The notes under the pieces are model-generated. The model made no database searches and was not told the origin of the DNA. It worked only from the letters and a program-made list of their open reading frames with translations. The position numbers and the translations under genes were made by a program. Below are positions 26,423 to 35,332 of a stretch of 64,000 nucleotides of DNA, in pieces (the stretch's first letter is position 1; each line of letters begins with the position of its first letter). This DNA comes from Curtobacterium sp. UNCCL20 (GTDB lineage: Bacteria > Actinomycetota > Actinomycetes > Actinomycetales > Microbacteriaceae), in contig NZ_FNKG01000001.1 in assembly GCF_900101675.1 (NCBI RefSeq), positions 1,409,378-1,473,377 on the forward strand, in the 5' to 3' direction.

Positions 26423-27457
26423 TCAGGACGGACGGACCGGCGCGGGCCCGGTGGACTCGCGGACGGTGAGGTGGGTGGGCAGGGCGACGGCGCCGGTCAT
26501 GTGCTCGCCGGGCAGTTCGTCGGCGGGGATCGCTCCGAGCCGGCCGAGCAGCATCCGGATCGCGACCCGGCCGGCCCGTTCGATCGGCGAGGTCATGGTG
26601 GTGAGCGGCGGGTTGCAGAAGTCGGCGCCGAAGATGTCGTCGCACCCGACGATCGACATGTCCTCGGGCACGCGGACACCGCGCTCCCGGAGGCGTTGCA
26701 GCATGCCGATCGCGATGAGGTCGTTGAACGCGATGCACGCGGTGGCGCCGGCGTGCACGGCGGCGTCGGCGGCGGCCGCGCCGGAGTCGACGAACGGTGC
26801 GTGCGGACCGACCCGTGCGACGCGGACGCCGAGCCGTTTCGCGACGCGGAGCAGGGCTTTCCACCGCCGCTCGTTCGACCACGAGCTGTCCGGTCCGGCG
26901 ACGTAGAGGATGTCCCGGTGTCCGAGCGACACCAGGTGCTGCACGGCCTGCTCGACCCCGCCGGGGGTGTCGATGAGCACGGACGGCACGCCCTCGGGCC
27001 GCCGGTTCACGACGACGAGCGGGGTGCGTTCGGCGAACCGGGCGATCTGCGCGTCGGTGAGCCGGGACGCCGTGAGCACGGCGCCGTCGGCCTTTCCGGC
27101 GATCGCGCTGAGGGCCGCCATCTCGGCGTCGGCGGACTCCTCGGTGTCGACGAGCAGCTGCGTCCACCCGGCGCCCGCGAGCTGGTGCTGCGTGCCGCGG
27201 ATGACGTCGAAGTAGAAGGGGTTCGTGATGTCGGAGACGAGCACGGCGACCGCGCGGGTCCGACCGGAGGTGAGTGCCCGCGCCTGCGAGTTGGCGACGT
27301 AGCCGAGCTCGCGGGCGGCCTGCTGGATGCGCTGCTGCGTGGCGTGGTTCACCCGGTCCGGCAGGGAGAGCGCCCGTGACACGGTGGACGGCGCGACGCC
27401 CGTCGCGTCGGCGATGTCGCGGATGGTCACCCGCCGGGCGGTGTCGGTGTCGGTCAC
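26423..27457 (-). CDS. LacI family transcriptional regulator
   Basis: A 344-residue repressor-type protein. The N-terminal helix-turn-helix and hinge read VTIRDIADATGVAPSTVSRA and QARALTSGRTRAVAV. The periplasmic-binding-protein-like domain has VSDITNPFYFDVI and IVGCDDIFGADFCNPPLTT. The start GTG 27457 has GGAGG 6 bases upstream. It is divergent from the ABC transporter operon at 27696. The 36-base operator 27564-27599 lies between them, so the protein probably represses both its own operon (with uxaC) and the transporter. The inducer is likely a uronate or a uronate-containing oligomer. Confidence 0.92.
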   Translation of the reverse strand: MTDTDTARRVTIRDIADATGVAPSTVSRALSLPDRVNHATQQRIQQAARELGYVANSQARALTSGRTRAVAVLVSDITNPFYFDVIRGTQHQLAGAGWTQLLVDTEESADAEMAALSAIAGKADGAVLTASRLTDAQIARFAERTPLVVVNRRPEGVPSVLIDTPGGVEQAVQHLVSLGHRDILYVAGPDSSWSNERRWKALLRVAKRLGVRVARVGPHAPFVDSGAAAADAAVHAGATACIAFNDLIAIGMLQRLRERGVRVPEDMSIVGCDDIFGADFCNPPLTTMTSPIERAGRVAIRMLLGRLGAIPADELPGEHMTGAVALPTHLTVRESTGPAPVRPS

Positions 27458-27563
27458 GTGTCCTCCGTCGTGCTGCGGCGCCGCGGTGCGCCTGGCGACG
27501 GGCCGCCCGAACGGTGCTGGTGCTCCCCGGGAAGCTCGTCGATGGACCGAACGTAGGCCGGTC

Positions 27564-27599
27564 TGGCAACAAGTGGCAACCGGTTGCCGGATGTTGCCA
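27564..27599. promoter_or_regulatory. double LacI-type operator in the divergent uronate promoter
   Basis: TGGCAAC-AAGT-GGCAACC is followed directly by GGTTGCC-GGAT-GTTGCCA, giving a perfect dyad apart from the 4-base spacers. The centre GGCAACCGGTTGCC is itself a 14-base perfect palindrome with the central CG typical of LacI-family sites. Confidence 0.8.
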
Positions 27600-27695
27600 C
27601 CAGCGGAACAGTGGTCACCACGCCGGCGGCACGTCCACCGGTGCCCGGGATGCAGCGTCGCTCCCGGGTGGAGGTCTCGAGGAGGAAACCCCCGC

Positions 27696-29054
27696 ATGAG
27701 CACAGGAAGACTCAGGACACGCACCCTGGTCGGTGCCGTGGCCGTGGTCGCCCTCGCCGCGCTGTCCCTGCAGGGATGTGCCGTGGTGAACGGCAGCGGT
27801 GACGACCCGAACACCCTCCGCGTCATGATGGGCGCGGACACCACGTACCCCAAGGAACGCAAGCAGTGGCAGCAGGACACCGCCGCCGAGTTCAAGCGCA
27901 CCACCGGGGCCGACATCCAGTGGGAGACCTACTCGTCCGCGCAGGAGGAGCTCACCGCGATCCAGACCAGCGTCATCTCGGGGCAGGGTCCCGACGTGTA
28001 CGCGATCGGCAGCACCTTCACGCCGACCGCGTACGCCACCGGTGCCTTCGTGCAGATGGGGGCGAAGGAGTGGAAGGCCGTCGGCGGGAAGGACCAGTTC
28101 GACCCGGCGTCGTTCGGCATCTCCGGCCCGAGCACCTCGAAGCAGATCGGCATCCCGTTCGCCAGCCGACCGTTCGTGATGGCCGTGAACAAGGACCTCC
28201 TGGCCCAGGCCGGCATCGACTCGATGCCCACCACGTGGGACCAGCTGACCGCCGACGCGAAGGCGACCACGACCGGTGACCACCACGGCATGGCGGTCGC
28301 GTACGCCGACGGCTTCGACCCGTGGAAGTTCATCTGGGGCATGGCGCAGAACGCCGGCAACACGATCGTGTCGAAGAGCGGCAAGGCCGAGATCGACACC
28401 GAGGCCGTCAGCAACGCCTACCGCACCTACTTCGACTGGGTGACGAAGGACGGCGTCGTCGACAAGGCCGCGATCGGCTGGAACAACGCCCAGGCCCTCG
28501 CGCAGTTCACCGAGGGGAAGGCCGCCTTCTTCCCGATGACCACCACGACCGCGATCAACTCCTTCGCGGGGACCAAGGTCGACGGCAAGTACGAGTTCGC
28601 CCTGCTGCCCACCGTGCCCCCGGGGGCGACGGAACGCCCCGCCGACGGCATCGAGGCCGCGAGCATCCTGTCCGGCGACAACTGGGTCGTGGCCGACTAC
28701 GGCACGAAGCAGGACCTGTCGTTCGACTTCATCAAGCAGCTGAGCGCCCCGAAGGCGCAGCTCGAGTACTACAAGCTCTTCGGCAACCTGCCGACGAACG
28801 CCGACGCCGCAGCCCAGCTCGCCGCCGACAACCCCCAGCTCAAGCCGATCATCGACGCCGGGAAGCTCTCCAAGCCGACCGCCTTCACCGGCGCCTGGTC
28901 GGACATCCAGCTCTCGCTCGTCGACGTCGTCGTGCAGTCCATCCCGTCCCTCAAGGGCGGCGAGGTCACCGACGACCAGCTCGAGAAGCGCCTGCAGGAC
29001 GCCCAGAAGGACGCCCAGTCCACGCTCGACCGTCAGAAGAACGGAGGTCTGTGA
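27696..29054 (+). CDS. ABC transporter sugar-binding lipoprotein (CUT1)
   Basis: A 452-residue extracellular solute-binding protein. A signal peptide ends in a lipobox LSLQGC at about 23-28, so it is anchored to the membrane by Cys28. The mature part is a family 1 binding protein with SGQGPDVYAIGS and GKAAFFPMTTTT motifs. ATG 27696 has GAGGAGG about 10 bases upstream. It is first in the operon with two permeases and downstream catabolic genes. The context suggests uptake of glucuronate or aldouronic oligosaccharides. Confidence 0.93.
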   Translation: MSTGRLRTRTLVGAVAVVALAALSLQGCAVVNGSGDDPNTLRVMMGADTTYPKERKQWQQDTAAEFKRTTGADIQWETYSSAQEELTAIQTSVISGQGPDVYAIGSTFTPTAYATGAFVQMGAKEWKAVGGKDQFDPASFGISGPSTSKQIGIPFASRPFVMAVNKDLLAQAGIDSMPTTWDQLTADAKATTTGDHHGMAVAYADGFDPWKFIWGMAQNAGNTIVSKSGKAEIDTEAVSNAYRTYFDWVTKDGVVDKAAIGWNNAQALAQFTEGKAAFFPMTTTTAINSFAGTKVDGKYEFALLPTVPPGATERPADGIEAASILSGDNWVVADYGTKQDLSFDFIKQLSAPKAQLEYYKLFGNLPTNADAAAQLAADNPQLKPIIDAGKLSKPTAFTGAWSDIQLSLVDVVVQSIPSLKGGEVTDDQLEKRLQDAQKDAQSTLDRQKNGGL

Positions 29055-30088
29055 TGACCGCCACGCAGACTCGCTCGCGCGCGGAGCGCGGACAACCGGG
29101 CCAGGACCGGCCGCCGGTCCGGCCGCACGGTACGACCCCGCTCTCCAAGCGCGAGCGTCCGCTCTGGATGCTCCTGCCCGGCGGTGTCCTGATGATCGCC
29201 GTCATCGTGGTCCCGCTGCTGGTGGGCGTGTTCATCGCGATGCTCGACCTCGACCAGTACACGCTGCGGCAGTGGTTCAGCGCCCCGTTCGTCGGGTTCC
29301 AGAACTTCGCCGAGGCGTTCACCGACTCGCCGCTCCTGCACTCCATCTGGATCTCGGTGTCGCTGTCGGTCCTCGTCACCGCGGTGACCGTGCCCATCGG
29401 CGTCGCCGCCGCGATCTCCACGCAGAACCGCTTCCCCGGCCGTGGGCTCGTCCGGTCGATCTACCTCATCCCGTACGTGCTCCCCGCGTTCGTCGTCGGC
29501 ACGTTCTTCCGCACCATGCTCCAGCCGCAGGGCGTCGTGAACTCGATCCTGCACACCGACGTCCTCTGGCTGAACGGGTCGGCGTCGTACTGGGCGCTCG
29601 CCGGCGTCATGATCTGGACGAGCTGGCCGTTCGTCTACCTGCTGTCCCTCGCGGGGCTGCAGGCCGTCGACAACGAGGTGCACGAGGCCGCTGCGCTCGA
29701 CGGCGTGACCTGGTGGGCGAAGCTCCGGTACATCATCTTCCCGTACCTGCGCGGACCGCTGAGCCTGGCGATCATCATCTCGATCCTGCACAACATCAAC
29801 AACTTCACGCTCCCGTTCGTGCTGTTCGGCATCCCGCTGCCGTCGAGCGTCGAGGTGATGCCCGTCCTGACGTACATCGCGAGCTTCCAGTCGTTCCGCT
29901 TCGGCCTGTCCGCCGCGATGGCGATCTGCTCGCTCGTGATCGTCGCCATCCCGCTGTTCGTCTACCTCCGAGCGGTCAAGCTCGACACCGGTGACGACGC
30001 CGGACCCAACCGGAAGCAGCGCCGCGCCGACCGCGCCACGCTCGCTGCCGCCCCCACCGCCGCCGACGTCGACGGAGCACGCGCATGA
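29054..30088 (+). CDS. ABC transporter permease (CUT1, MalF type)
   Basis: 344 residues. A polar N-terminus of about 35 residues is followed by six predicted membrane segments. The ATPase-contact EAA loop reads EAAALDGVTWWAKLRYIIFP. ATG 29054 overlaps the binding-protein stop (TGATG), with GGAGG just upstream inside that gene. It pairs with the next permease to form the channel. No ATPase gene is in the operon, so a shared MsmK-type ATPase is expected elsewhere. Confidence 0.93.
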   Translation: MTATQTRSRAERGQPGQDRPPVRPHGTTPLSKRERPLWMLLPGGVLMIAVIVVPLLVGVFIAMLDLDQYTLRQWFSAPFVGFQNFAEAFTDSPLLHSIWISVSLSVLVTAVTVPIGVAAAISTQNRFPGRGLVRSIYLIPYVLPAFVVGTFFRTMLQPQGVVNSILHTDVLWLNGSASYWALAGVMIWTSWPFVYLLSLAGLQAVDNEVHEAAALDGVTWWAKLRYIIFPYLRGPLSLAIIISILHNINNFTLPFVLFGIPLPSSVEVMPVLTYIASFQSFRFGLSAAMAICSLVIVAIPLFVYLRAVKLDTGDDAGPNRKQRRADRATLAAAPTAADVDGARA

Positions 30089-31032
30089 GCGCCTTCAGCC
30101 AGACCCGCACACGCCCCACCGCGACGCTCACCGAGAGCATCACCGCCTCGGGCGACCGTCGGCACAAGCGGCCCTACGACACCGACGTCACCCGGCTCCT
30201 GCCGCGCTGGCTGCTCGTCGTCGTGATCGCCGTGATCATCGCGTTCATCGCCGTCCCGGTGCTCTACATCCTGTTCGGCTCGGTGAACTCCGACGTCGCC
30301 GTTGCCCGTGGTGAGTACTTCCCGTCCGAGTTCACGCTGTCGAACTACGTCGAGATCTGGTCCACTGTCGCGCTCGGTCAGGGACTGGTGAACTCGATCC
30401 TCACCGCCGGTGCGGTGGCGGTCGCCAGTGCTGCGCTCGCCGTGTCCACCGCCTACGTGCTCGTCCGGTTCCGGTTCCTCGGTCGCCTGACGATCCTCCG
30501 CGGCCTCCTCGCGCTGCAGTCCATCCCCGGCACCCTCCTGCTCCTGCCCGTCTTCGTGGTGTTCTCGAACATCGCGAGCGCGACCGGCGTGCAGATCATC
30601 GGCACCCGCTGGGGCCTGTTCGTCACGTACCTGACGTTCGCCCTGCCGTTCTCGACCTGGGTGATGGTCACGTACCTCCGCGGACTGCCGAAGGAACTCG
30701 AGGAAGCGGCCCGCATCGACGGGGCGTCGTCGACGAAGATCCTCACGAAGATCGTCCTGCCGCTGTCGTGGCCCGGCATCGTCGTGTCCGCGATCTTCGC
30801 CTTCCTGCTCGGCTGGAACGACGTCCTGTTCTCGACGATCATGACCACCCCGAACACGCGCACCGTCGCTGTGGTCCTCCAGGTGCTCGGCACCACCCAG
30901 GAGGGCGGCGCCGTCCCGATCTACGGCCAGATGATGGCCGCGTCGATCGTCTGCGCCGTGCCCGTGGTCGCGCTCTACCTCATCTTCCAGCGGTACCTCG
31001 TCGGCGGCCTCACCGCCGGTTCCGTGAAGTAG
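30085..31032 (+). CDS. ABC transporter permease (CUT1, MalG type)
   Basis: 315 residues, six predicted membrane segments. The EAA loop is EEAARIDGASSTKILTKIVL, and the MalG-type end LVGGLTAGSVK is present. The ATGA overlap with the first permease shows coupling. It is followed by a full palindrome copy at 31066-31103, after which the isomerase gene begins. Confidence 0.93.
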   Translation: MSAFSQTRTRPTATLTESITASGDRRHKRPYDTDVTRLLPRWLLVVVIAVIIAFIAVPVLYILFGSVNSDVAVARGEYFPSEFTLSNYVEIWSTVALGQGLVNSILTAGAVAVASAALAVSTAYVLVRFRFLGRLTILRGLLALQSIPGTLLLLPVFVVFSNIASATGVQIIGTRWGLFVTYLTFALPFSTWVMVTYLRGLPKELEEAARIDGASSTKILTKIVLPLSWPGIVVSAIFAFLLGWNDVLFSTIMTTPNTRTVAVVLQVLGTTQEGGAVPIYGQMMAASIVCAVPVVALYLIFQRYLVGGLTAGSVK

Positions 31033-31065
31033 CGCTGTGCAGTCTGCCGAGTTGTCCACAGACCG

Positions 31066-31103
31066 CCTGGAGGCACGGTGCCAGCCCGCCCCGCGCCTCC
31101 AGG
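31066..31103 (+). repeat. dispersed palindrome copy between the transporter and isomerase genes
   Basis: CCTGGAGGCACGG (31066-31078) and CCGCGCCTCCAGG (31091-31103) have 13-base arms with one mismatch. It lies 33 bases after the permease stop and inside what is otherwise one operon, so it may cut expression of the downstream genes or stabilise the transporter mRNA. Confidence 0.7.
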
Positions 31104-31126
31104 ATGGTCGTCATGAAGGGAATGCA

Positions 31127-31963
31127 ATGACCCAGCTCAGTTGGGAGCTCTCCGGTTTCGGTGACGAGATCGACGCCGACCCCGCCGTCCAGGTGGCGGT
31201 CCTGCAGGCGCTCGGTGCGAGCGCGATCGAGGTGCGCAGCGCCTGGGGCGTCAACGTCGTCGACCTCGACGAGGACCAGCTCGCCGGGCTCCACCGCCTG
31301 TTCGAGGAACGCGGGCAGACCGTGTCCGCCATCGCCTCGCCGATCGGCAAGGTGTCCGTCGACGAGCCCGTCGAGCACGAGGTCGAACGACTCGGCCGGG
31401 CGATCCGCGCCGCCCACGCCCTGGGCACGAAGAACATCCGGATCTTCTCGTTCTACTTCGAGGGCCGCACGCCCGAAGCCGTCCGTGATGACGTGCTCGT
31501 CCGGATGCGTGCGCTGGCCGACCTCGCGGAGCGCGAAGGCGTCACCCTGCTGCACGAGAACGAGAAGGACATCTACGGCGACGTCCCCTCGCGGGTGCTC
31601 GACATCGTCGAGAGCGTCGACTCACCCGCGCTCCGCCTCGCCTGGGACAACGCGAACTACGTGCAGTGCGGCGTCAAGCCGTTCACCGACGGCTGGGCGC
31701 AGCTCGCCCCGTACGTCGACTACCTGCAGGTGAAGGACGCACTGTCCACCGACTCCTCCGTGGTCCCCGCGGGCGAGGGCGACGGCGAACTCGTCGAGAC
31801 CCTCACCGCACTGCGCGACGCCGGCTACACCGGGTACGCCTCCCTCGAACCGCACCTCAGCGACTTCACCCACCTCGGCGGGTTCTCCGGCCCCGCGGCG
31901 TTCGGCCGCGCCGGCCGCGCCCTCCGGAAGCTCACCGACCAGATCGGAGTGACCCTGCGATGA
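31127..31963 (+). CDS. sugar phosphate isomerase/epimerase family TIM-barrel protein
   Basis: 278 residues. TIM-barrel with metal motifs HENEKDIYGD and WDNANYVQCG, then YLQVKDAL and YASLEPHL. ATG 31127 has GAAGGG 6 bases upstream. It is coupled to the following oxidoreductase (ATGA at 31960). Pairing of a TIM barrel with a Gfo/Idh/MocA enzyme recalls oxidise-then-cleave glycoside pathways, but an isomerase role on a free sugar is also possible. Confidence 0.86.
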   Translation: MTQLSWELSGFGDEIDADPAVQVAVLQALGASAIEVRSAWGVNVVDLDEDQLAGLHRLFEERGQTVSAIASPIGKVSVDEPVEHEVERLGRAIRAAHALGTKNIRIFSFYFEGRTPEAVRDDVLVRMRALADLAEREGVTLLHENEKDIYGDVPSRVLDIVESVDSPALRLAWDNANYVQCGVKPFTDGWAQLAPYVDYLQVKDALSTDSSVVPAGEGDGELVETLTALRDAGYTGYASLEPHLSDFTHLGGFSGPAAFGRAGRALRKLTDQIGVTLR

Positions 31964-33168
31964 CCACCACCGCAACGCCCCTCAAGCTCGCCGTCGTCGG
32001 CGCCGGCGTCATCGGACGCCACCACGCCAAGGTCGCCGTGCACCACCCGGACCTGCAGGTCGTCGCCCTCGTCGACGCGATCCCCGCCGCGGCCACCAGC
32101 GCCGCCGACGAGCTCGAGGCGATGGGCGTCGACCGGCCGATCACGACCGAGACCATCGAACAGGCCATCGCAGAGACGGACATCGACGTCGTCGCGATCT
32201 GCTCCCCGTCCGGCATGCACGTCCAGCTCGCCGAAGCGGCACTCGCCGCAGGGAAGCACGTCGTCATCGAGAAGCCGCTCGACACCACGATGCCCCGTGC
32301 CCGGTCGATCGCCGCGCTCGCCGCCGAGGGCCGTGCTCGCGGGCTCGTCACGAGCGTCATCAGCCAGCACCGCTTCGACCCCGCGTCCGTCGCCGTCGCC
32401 GGTGCCGCACACGGCGGTGGGTTCGGCACCGTGACCTCCGGGGTCGCGAGCGTCGCCTGGTACCGGTCGCAGGGCTACTACGACTCCGGGGACTGGCGCG
32501 GCACCTGGGAGCTCGACGGTGGCGGCGCGGTGATGAACCAGGGCGTCCACACGGTCGACCTCCTCGTGTGGGTGCTCGGCCGGCCGGTCGAGATCTCCGC
32601 ACAGACGGGGCTCCTCGCGCACGATCGGATCGAGGTCGAGGACACGGCGGTCGCCACCGTCCGCTTCGAGAACGGCGCACTCGGCGTCATCCACTGCACG
32701 ACCGCCGCCTACCCGGGACTGTCCGCGCGCTACGCCGTCTACGGCACCCACGGTTCGGCGATCGTCGACGACGACCGGCTCGCCTACTTCCACATCGCGC
32801 CCGACGCCGCGACGCTCGAATCGGCGTCCACGACGTCGAACGCCACCGCCGTCGCCGGGGCGGTCGACCAGAAGGACGACGTCGTCCCCGCCGAGCACGT
32901 CGTCGGCGGCCCGGCCGAGCCCGACCACTTCGCCGCCGGGCACGCGCGCCAGTACACCGACATCGTCGCCGCGATCCGTGGCGGCACCGACCCCGGCGTC
33001 GGGGTCGAGGACGCCCTCGTGTCCCTCGCCACCGTGCGCGGGCTCTACGTCAGCGCGACCCTCGGCCAGCCCGTCCGGATCGACGACGTCATCGAGGGCA
33101 AGTACGACGACGTCATCCCCGTCGTGGGCGCCCCCGCCACCGCAGCCACCGAAGGAGCCGACCGATGA
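31960..33168 (+). CDS. Gfo/Idh/MocA family oxidoreductase
   Basis: 402 residues. VVGAGVIGRHHAKVAVHHP is the Rossmann motif and VVIEKPLDT carries the family Lys. SVISQHRFDP and DGGGAVMNQGVHTVDLL carry the substrate-pocket residues. The start overlaps the isomerase stop. It is the third Gfo/Idh/MocA enzyme in the window and is not a close copy of the two in the xylose operon. Placement inside a uronate operon suggests oxidation or reduction of a glucuronoside or its keto form. Confidence 0.9.
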   Translation: MTTTATPLKLAVVGAGVIGRHHAKVAVHHPDLQVVALVDAIPAAATSAADELEAMGVDRPITTETIEQAIAETDIDVVAICSPSGMHVQLAEAALAAGKHVVIEKPLDTTMPRARSIAALAAEGRARGLVTSVISQHRFDPASVAVAGAAHGGGFGTVTSGVASVAWYRSQGYYDSGDWRGTWELDGGGAVMNQGVHTVDLLVWVLGRPVEISAQTGLLAHDRIEVEDTAVATVRFENGALGVIHCTTAAYPGLSARYAVYGTHGSAIVDDDRLAYFHIAPDAATLESASTTSNATAVAGAVDQKDDVVPAEHVVGGPAEPDHFAAGHARQYTDIVAAIRGGTDPGVGVEDALVSLATVRGLYVSATLGQPVRIDDVIEGKYDDVIPVVGAPATAATEGADR

Positions 33169-34052
33169 AGTTCTCCGTGTTCACCGCCTCCACCCCCGAC
33201 TGGACCCCCGAGCAGGCCGCGACGACGCTCGCCGAGCAGGGCTGGGACGGCGTCGAGTGGCGCGTCGTCGACGACCGCCCTGCCGAGGGCACCGAGGTCC
33301 CGGCGGGCCGGTCGTTCTGGGCGGGCAACAAGTCGACGTGGCAGTTCACCGGCATCGAGGACAACGTCGGCGACATCGCCCGCATCACCGACGACGCCGG
33401 GCTCGAGTACTCCGGCATCGGCGGGTACCAGCCGGCGTCGGACCACCGGGGCGTCGACACGATGCTCCGCGTCACGAGCGAGCTCGGCGCACGCCAGGTG
33501 CGGGTCACGATGCCGCATTACCGCGCCGAGAAGGAGCGCACGGGGGAGACCTACGGTCAGCTCTTCGACCGCACCCGGGCCGACCTCGAGTGGGTCGCGT
33601 CGCGCGCATCGGAGCTCGGCGTGAAGGCACTCGTCGAGCTGCACCACATGACGATCACCCCCTCGGCGTCTGCGGCGCTCCGGCTGGTCGACGGACTCGA
33701 CCCGGCGCACGTCGGGGTCATCCACGACCTGGGCAACCTCGTGATCGAAGGGCAGGAAGACCACCTCGCGGCGTTCGAGCTCCTCGGCCCGTACCTCGCG
33801 CACGCCCACGTCAAGAACGCCCGGTGGGTCGACACCGGCGACACCCGGGCCGACGGCAGCGCGATCTGGCAGAACGAGTGGGCACCGCTCCGCACCGGCC
33901 AGGCGTCGGTGTCCGAGTACCTCGACGCCCTCCGCCAGGTCGGGTACGACGGCTGGGTCACGATCGAGGACTTCTCCACCGACCTCCCGCTCGAGACCCG
34001 CACCGCCGACAACCTCGCCTACCTGCGGTCCCTCGTGCCGGTGTCGGCATGA
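33165..34052 (+). CDS. sugar phosphate isomerase/epimerase family TIM-barrel protein
   Basis: 295 residues. Metal motifs ELHHMTITPS, GVIHDLGNLVIEG and HAHVKNARW are visible. ATG 33165 has GAAGGAG at 33151-33157, 7 bases upstream. It is the second TIM barrel of this operon and flanks the oxidoreductase on the other side. The two barrels differ strongly, so they probably catalyse different steps. Confidence 0.86.
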   Translation: MKFSVFTASTPDWTPEQAATTLAEQGWDGVEWRVVDDRPAEGTEVPAGRSFWAGNKSTWQFTGIEDNVGDIARITDDAGLEYSGIGGYQPASDHRGVDTMLRVTSELGARQVRVTMPHYRAEKERTGETYGQLFDRTRADLEWVASRASELGVKALVELHHMTITPSASAALRLVDGLDPAHVGVIHDLGNLVIEGQEDHLAAFELLGPYLAHAHVKNARWVDTGDTRADGSAIWQNEWAPLRTGQASVSEYLDALRQVGYDGWVTIEDFSTDLPLETRTADNLAYLRSLVPVSA

Positions 34053-35332
34053 CCGATCGTCGTCCGGGCATCGTGCACCTCGGCATCGGGGCGTTCGCAC
34101 GGGCCCACCTCGCCTGGTACACGGGACGGGTGCCCGGGGACGCGTGGGGTATCACCGCGTTCACCGGGCGCTCCCCGGACGCGGCGGACGCGCTCACCGC
34201 GCAGGACTGCCGGTACACGCTGGTCACCCGCGCTGCCGATGGTGACACCGCCGAGGTCGTCGAGACGATCGTCGCGGCCCACCCCGGCAGCGACGACGCG
34301 GCGCGGAACGACGCGATCGCCTCCCCGGACACCACGATCGTCACGCTGACGGTCACCGAGAACGGGTACCGCGCCGGCTCCGACGTCCCCGCCAGGCTGG
34401 TCGCCGGGCTCGATGCCCGTCGCGCAGCCGGCGGCGGTCGGATCGCACTGGTCAGCCTCGACAACCTGACCCACAACGGCCAGGTCCTGCGTGACGCGGT
34501 GCTCGCCGCAGTCGACGACGACGAACTGCGCGCCTGGATCGATACGAACGTCGCGTTCCCGAGCTCGATGGTCGACCGGATCACCCCGGCCACCACCGAT
34601 GACGACGTCGCGTCACTGACCGGGCTCGACGGTGCGCTCGCCGGTGACCGCGTGCCGGTCGTCACCGAGCCGTTCGCCGAGTGGGTGCTCCAGGATGCCT
34701 TCGACGGGATCGACCGTCCGGCGTGGGAGACCGCCGGCGTCCGGATCGTCGACGACGTCACCCCGTACGAGCAGCGGAAGCTCTGGCTGCTCAACGGGTC
34801 GCACTCCCTGCTGGCGTACCTCGGGCTGCTCCTCGGCCACGAGACCGTCGCCGAGGCGATGGACGACCCCGTGTGCCGCGGCGCGGTCGACGACCTCTGG
34901 GACGAGGCCGCGCTCGAGCTGCCCCTCCCCGCCGACGAGGTCACCGCCGCCCGCACCGACCTCGTCGAACGGTTCGCGAACCCCCGCATCCGCCACACGC
35001 TCCGGCAGATCGCCTCGAGCGGCTCCGAGAAGCTGCCCGTCCGGGTCGTGGACGTGCTCCGGCACCGGCACCGCCGCGACCCCGCCGCCGGCATCGGACC
35101 GGGCGCCGCGACCGCGATCGCCGCGTGGTGGCTGCACGTCACGACGCAGACCGACCTCGTGGACGACGCCGGGGCACCCGGGCCAGACTCGGACGTGCAC
35201 GAGGTCCTGGCCGTGATCGCCCCGGACCTCGACACCACCCCCCTGGTCGCTGCCGTCACGGCCGCGGCCGACCGCATCCGCACCGCCGCGGCAGCCGCCC
35301 GCGAGCCCTCCGACGAAGGAGTCCACGCATGA
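34049..35332 (+). CDS. uxuB: mannitol dehydrogenase family protein, probable fructuronate reductase
   Basis: 427 residues. [18 protein letters not shown] is the family N-terminus with the NAD-binding glycine pattern. [14 protein letters not shown] and the active-site Lys/Asn/His stretch [13 protein letters not shown] are intact. It reduces fructuronate to D-mannonate if it follows its context, between UxaC (makes fructuronate) and mannonate dehydratase (uses mannonate). It is slightly shorter than E. coli UxuB (486). The start overlaps the preceding stop. Altronate or mannitol oxidoreductase is the alternative. Confidence 0.78.
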   Translation: MTDRRPGIVHLGIGAFARAHLAWYTGRVPGDAWGITAFTGRSPDAADALTAQDCRYTLVTRAADGDTAEVVETIVAAHPGSDDAARNDAIASPDTTIVTLTVTENGYRAGSDVPARLVAGLDARRAAGGGRIALVSLDNLTHNGQVLRDAVLAAVDDDELRAWIDTNVAFPSSMVDRITPATTDDDVASLTGLDGALAGDRVPVVTEPFAEWVLQDAFDGIDRPAWETAGVRIVDDVTPYEQRKLWLLNGSHSLLAYLGLLLGHETVAEAMDDPVCRGAVDDLWDEAALELPLPADEVTAARTDLVERFANPRIRHTLRQIASSGSEKLPVRVVDVLRHRHRRDPAAGIGPGAATAIAAWWLHVTTQTDLVDDAGAPGPDSDVHEVLAVIAPDLDTTPLVAAVTAAADRIRTAAAAAREPSDEGVHA

